NCBI GenBank assembly: GCA_036377055.1
Contig: DASUZD010000266.1
Span: 1-8,282, forward strand
Origin: DASUZD01 sp036377055
GTDB taxonomy: Bacteria; Actinomycetota; Thermoleophilia; Gaiellales; Gaiellaceae
DNA length: 8,282 nt
Direction of reading: 5' to 3'
This document shows, piece after piece, positions 6,298-8,282 of this stretch (positions are counted from its first letter, which is position 1; every line of letters starts with the position of its first letter). The notes below the pieces were generated by a model. The model was not told the origin of the DNA. It saw only the letters and a list, made by a program, of their open reading frames with translations, and did no database searches. A program made the translations under genes and the position numbers.

Positions 6298-6996
6298 GTG
6301 GACCCGGTCCGCGCCCGCTTCTCCGCCACTGCGCCGCAGGTCGCCGCACGCGCCGAGCGTGAGATCGAGCCGGTCCGTGAGGCGCTCGTCCGGCTCGTTC
6401 CGCTCGACGGCGACGAGCGCGCGCTCGACGTCGGCACCGGCGCGGGCGTCCTCGCGCTCGCTCTCGCCCCGCTCGTCCGGATCGTCGTCGGCATCGACGT
6501 GGTGCCGGAGCTGCTCGAAGCGGCGCGGGCGCGGGCGCCGGAGAACGCGACGTTCGTCGACGGCGACGCGATCTCGCTGCCGTTCGAGGCGGGCTACTTC
6601 GACCTCGCGGCCACGCGCAGAACGCTCCACCACATCCGCCGGCCGGAGCTCGCCGTCGCCGAGCTCACGCGCGTGACGAGGCCCGGCGGGAGGGTCGTCG
6701 TCGAGGATCAGGTCGCGCCGGCCGATCCGCTCGCCGCGCTCGAGCTCGACCGGTTCGAGCGCGCCCGCGACCCGTCGCACACGCGGACGCTCTCGGACGC
6801 CGACTTCCGCGGTCTCTTCGACGCGAACGGGCTTGTGCTCGAGCGGAGCGAGCGGACGGCGCACCGGCGCGAGCTCGGGCCGTACCTCGAGCTGGCCGGC
6901 TGCACCGGCGACGCGGCCGACCAGGCGCGAGCGCTCTCACCCGACGGCCCCGAGGCCTACGTCGCCGAGACCTCGTGGTATGTCCTCCGCCGCTAG
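6298..6996 (+). CDS. Class I SAM-dependent methyltransferase, YcgJ/UbiE-like
   Basis: A 232-residue Rossmann-fold methyltransferase (Methyltransf_11 type). Motif I is ALDVGTGAGVLALAL (42-56). The acidic residue that binds the SAM ribose is D67 in VVGIDVVPELLEAAR. GDAISLPFEAGYFDLA (89-104) is the motif II region, TLHHI (109-113) follows, and VTRPGGRVVVED (126-137) is motif III. The segment RDPSHTRTLSDADFRGLF (157-174) matches, from memory, the part after the SAM fold in Bacillus YcgJ and relatives, which fits that subgroup better than menaquinone/ubiquinone methyltransferases. The substrate is unknown. The GTG at 6298 is chosen because GAGAGAGA (6282-6289) lies about 8 bases upstream. It begins 19 bases after the secreted-protein gene, so the two may be co-transcribed. 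Its TAG lies in the same CTAG as the stop of the convergent MarR gene. Confidence 0.87.
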   Translation: MDPVRARFSATAPQVAARAEREIEPVREALVRLVPLDGDERALDVGTGAGVLALALAPLVRIVVGIDVVPELLEAARARAPENATFVDGDAISLPFEAGYFDLAATRRTLHHIRRPELAVAELTRVTRPGGRVVVEDQVAPADPLAALELDRFERARDPSHTRTLSDADFRGLFDANGLVLERSERTAHRRELGPYLELAGCTGDAADQARALSPDGPEAYVAETSWYVLRR

Positions 6997-7406
6997 AGCA
7001 GCTCGTCCAGGTGCGCGAACGCGCGGCGCAGCTCGTCGCGCTCGCCCGCGAGCGACGTGAACGAGCGCGCCAGCCGCCGCTCGCCCTCCGGCGTGAGCCG
7101 CAGATGCGCGACTCGGCCGTCGGCGGTCGACGCCTCGCGCTCGACGAGGCCGACCTCCTCGGCGCGCCGGACGAGCTCGGTCACGCTGGACTGCGCGAGC
7201 TGAAGCCGGTCGGCGAGGTCGGTCACGGTCGACTGCTCGCTCAGGTCGGGCGCGCCCTTGATCATCAGCAGGAGCAGGTAGCGCTGCGGCGTCAGCCCGG
7301 ACGCCCGCGCGACCCGTTCGCTCTTGCGCAGGAACCGCCGGAGGGTCGCTCGGAACTCCGCGACGTGCGCCGCGGACTCTGCGGTCAGCTCGGGCTCCAC
7401 GCTCAC
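6993..7406 (-). CDS. MarR-family winged-helix transcriptional regulator
   Basis: A 137-residue dimeric DNA-binding regulator of the MarR type. After an N-terminal helix (about 9-34) come LTPQRYLLLLMI (38-49), the helix-turn-helix TVTDLADRLQLAQSSVTELVRRAEEVGLVER (60-90, recognition helix about 71-84) and the wing DGRVAHLRLTPEG (96-108), followed by a C-terminal dimerisation helix. The wing usually begins DRR; here it is DGR. It starts 4 bases after the SDR stop, so it is probably co-transcribed with the SDR gene and may control that operon in response to a small ligand (inference from the family). Two GTG codons compete for the start, 7406 and 7400, giving 137 or 135 residues. The end converges on the methyltransferase stop. 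Confidence 0.9.
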   Translation of the reverse strand: MSVEPELTAESAAHVAEFRATLRRFLRKSERVARASGLTPQRYLLLLMIKGAPDLSEQSTVTDLADRLQLAQSSVTELVRRAEEVGLVEREASTADGRVAHLRLTPEGERRLARSFTSLAGERDELRRAFAHLDELL

Positions 7407-7408
7407 GA

Positions 7409-7425
7409 TCCTACTGCCGACCTCC
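7409..7425 (-). promoter_or_regulatory. Two overlapping candidate ribosome binding sites for the MarR gene
   Basis: On the minus strand GGAGGT (7425-7420) lies 13 bases before the GTG at 7406, rather far. AGGA (7412-7409), overlapping the SDR stop codon, lies 2 bases before that GTG but 8 before the GTG at 7400. The stronger motif favours 7406; the better spacing favours 7400. Both lie at the end of the SDR gene, so MarR translation is probably coupled to it. Confidence 0.45.
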
Positions 7426-8169
7426 GCGATATCGCGAGCGGCCCGCGAGCCGGCCGACCAGCCCGGGCGCGAGCGCCTGGGCGAGCGCGAAAACGCGGTA
7501 CCAGCCAGGGACGAACGACTCGAAGCGGTCCCGCTCGATCGCGCGCAGGACGCGCTCCGCGACCTCCTCGGGCTCGATCACCGCGCGCGCGAGCGGGCTC
7601 GTCAGCACGCCCCGCTGCGGAAAGCCCTCCGTCTCGACGAAGCCGGGGTTGATCGTGTGGACGCGGATCCCGCGTGGCCGCAGCTCGGCCGCGGTCGCGC
7701 GCGAGAACGCGAGCTGCGCATGCTTCGAGGCGGAGTACGGCCCGCTCGGCGGAAAGGCGACGGTTCCCGCCACGGAGACGATGTTCACGACGTCGGCGCG
7801 CCCGGCGGCTTCGAGACCGGGGAGGAAGGCGCGCAGGCACCAGACCCCGCCGAGGTAGTTCGTTGCGACGAGCCGCTCGAGCCGCTCGGGCTCGATCTCG
7901 AGAAACCCCTTGCGGCCGGGGATGCCGGCGCTGCAGACGAGCAGCGCGATCTTCGGATGGCGCGCGAGCACAGCTGCCGCGGCGTGGTCGACGGCCGCGC
8001 GATCCGAGACGTCGCAGACCTCGACCTCGCCGCCGATCTCTTCCGCGAGCTTGCGGAGCCGGTCCTCCCGCCGCGCGACGAGCACGCAGCGGAACCCGCG
8101 CTGCGCGAGCGCACGCGCGATCGCGGCGCCGATCCCGCTCGATGCGCCGGTGACGACCGCTACTTGCAG
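7411..8169 (-). CDS. Classical short-chain dehydrogenase/reductase (probable CTG start)
   Basis: A cytoplasmic NAD(P)-dependent oxidoreductase of about 252 residues, the standard size for classical SDRs. Read from CTG at 8169, the cofactor loop is VTGASSGIG (6-14). VARR (31-34), with basic residues after the second strand, suggests NADPH preference. LVCSAG (77-82) replaces the usual NNAG. N104 (TNYLGG), S132 (NIVSVAG), Y145 and K149 (YSASK) complete the catalytic tetrad, and INPGFVETEG follows as the substrate loop. The frame has no ATG, GTG or TTG between the Rossmann loop and the window edge; the first conventional start, GTG at 8085, would remove the cofactor-binding motif. The CTG at 8169 gives a normal N-terminus and a 10-base overlap with the upstream gene. 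An upstream frameshift or sequencing error is the alternative. The substrate is unknown. Its stop lies 4 bases before the MarR gene. Confidence 0.87.
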   Translation of the reverse strand: MQVAVVTGASSGIGAAIARALAQRGFRCVLVARREDRLRKLAEEIGGEVEVCDVSDRAAVDHAAAAVLARHPKIALLVCSAGIPGRKGFLEIEPERLERLVATNYLGGVWCLRAFLPGLEAAGRADVVNIVSVAGTVAFPPSGPYSASKHAQLAFSRATAAELRPRGIRVHTINPGFVETEGFPQRGVLTSPLARAVIEPEEVAERVLRAIERDRFESFVPGWYRVFALAQALAPGLVGRLAGRSRYRGGRQ

Positions 8170-8282
8170 AGGCGGACGGTCAGCCTGGCGCTCGCCGTGT
8201 CGCCGGCCGGGGTCTGCGCGACCGCCACGAGCGTGTGCTTCCCGAGCTCGGCCTTGCCGGCCTTCCAGTCGGCGGCGTAGAG
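8160..8282 (-). CDS. C-terminal end of a probable extracellular Ig-like protein (5' part outside window)
   Basis: An open frame enters from the right edge and ends at TAG (8162-8160), giving 40 residues. It includes YAADWKAGKAELGKHTLVAV, then AQTPAGDTASARLTVRLCK at the C-terminus. The pattern of a Gly/His turn, a THR-Leu-Val strand, an Ala-Gly-Asp turn and a final Thr-Val strand resembles the last two strands of bacterial Ig-like domains of secreted proteins. A single Cys sits next to the end and could pair with one outside the window. No signal peptide or full domain is visible, so the call rests on pattern alone. The stop overlaps the probable start of the SDR gene, which makes it the first visible gene of that minus-strand operon. 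Confidence 0.6.
   Translation of the reverse strand, partial: LYAADWKAGKAELGKHTLVAVAQTPAGDTASARLTVRLCK

Noticed and set aside
7324..8280. 318-codon plus-strand open frame opposite the MarR and SDR genes
   Set aside because: No domain signature; the minus-strand reading gives a full SDR catalytic tetrad and a complete MarR winged helix.
1..8282. Possible defence, CRISPR, toxin-antitoxin, transposon or RNA-gene content
   Set aside because: No matching motifs, repeat arrays, terminal inverted repeats or tRNA-like folds were seen; all space is filled by housekeeping, secreted or regulatory genes.

Overview
The window is a very GC-rich (roughly 70% by eye), densely packed stretch of bacterial chromosome with almost no non-coding DNA. 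Three things suggest a deep-branching actinobacterium, perhaps class Thermoleophilia (Solirubrobacterales/Gaiellales): the GC content, the acpS-nnr-alr gene order common in Actinobacteria, and a secreted protein with a Cys-paired Ig-like repeat of the kind abundant in Thermoleophilia. This placement is inference; there is no rRNA or other phylogenetic marker here.

Positions 1-5376 (+ strand) form one run of six genes, each overlapping the next by 1-14 bases. They are the 3' part of an LHPP/NagD-type HAD phosphatase, acpS (4'-phosphopantetheinylation of acyl carrier protein), a fused NAD(P)H-hydrate epimerase/dehydratase (nnr), an NAD(P)-binding epimerase-like protein, alr (alanine racemase) and a CCA-adding/poly(A) polymerase-type nucleotidyltransferase. 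The products serve lipid synthesis, cofactor repair, cell-wall D-alanine supply and tRNA 3'-end synthesis. The overlaps suggest co-transcription and translational coupling.

After a 71-base gap with its own strong ribosome binding site, a second + strand pair follows: a secreted Ig-like protein (5448-6278) and a YcgJ-like SAM-dependent methyltransferase (6298-6996).

The right part is read from the - strand, in transcription order: the C-terminal end of a probably extracellular protein (8282-8160), a classical short-chain dehydrogenase (8169-7411) and a MarR-type regulator (7406-6993). They overlap or nearly touch and look like one operon in which the MarR protein could be an autoregulator. 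The methyltransferase and the MarR gene converge and end on the same CTAG.

I found no mobile element, CRISPR array, RNA gene, toxin-antitoxin pair or defence system. Most of the content is housekeeping. The points most worth a second look are the SDR gene, which appears to need a CTG start; the compact NnrE domain; the unplaced epimerase inside the acpS-nnr-alr cluster; and the unknown C-terminal domain of the secreted protein.
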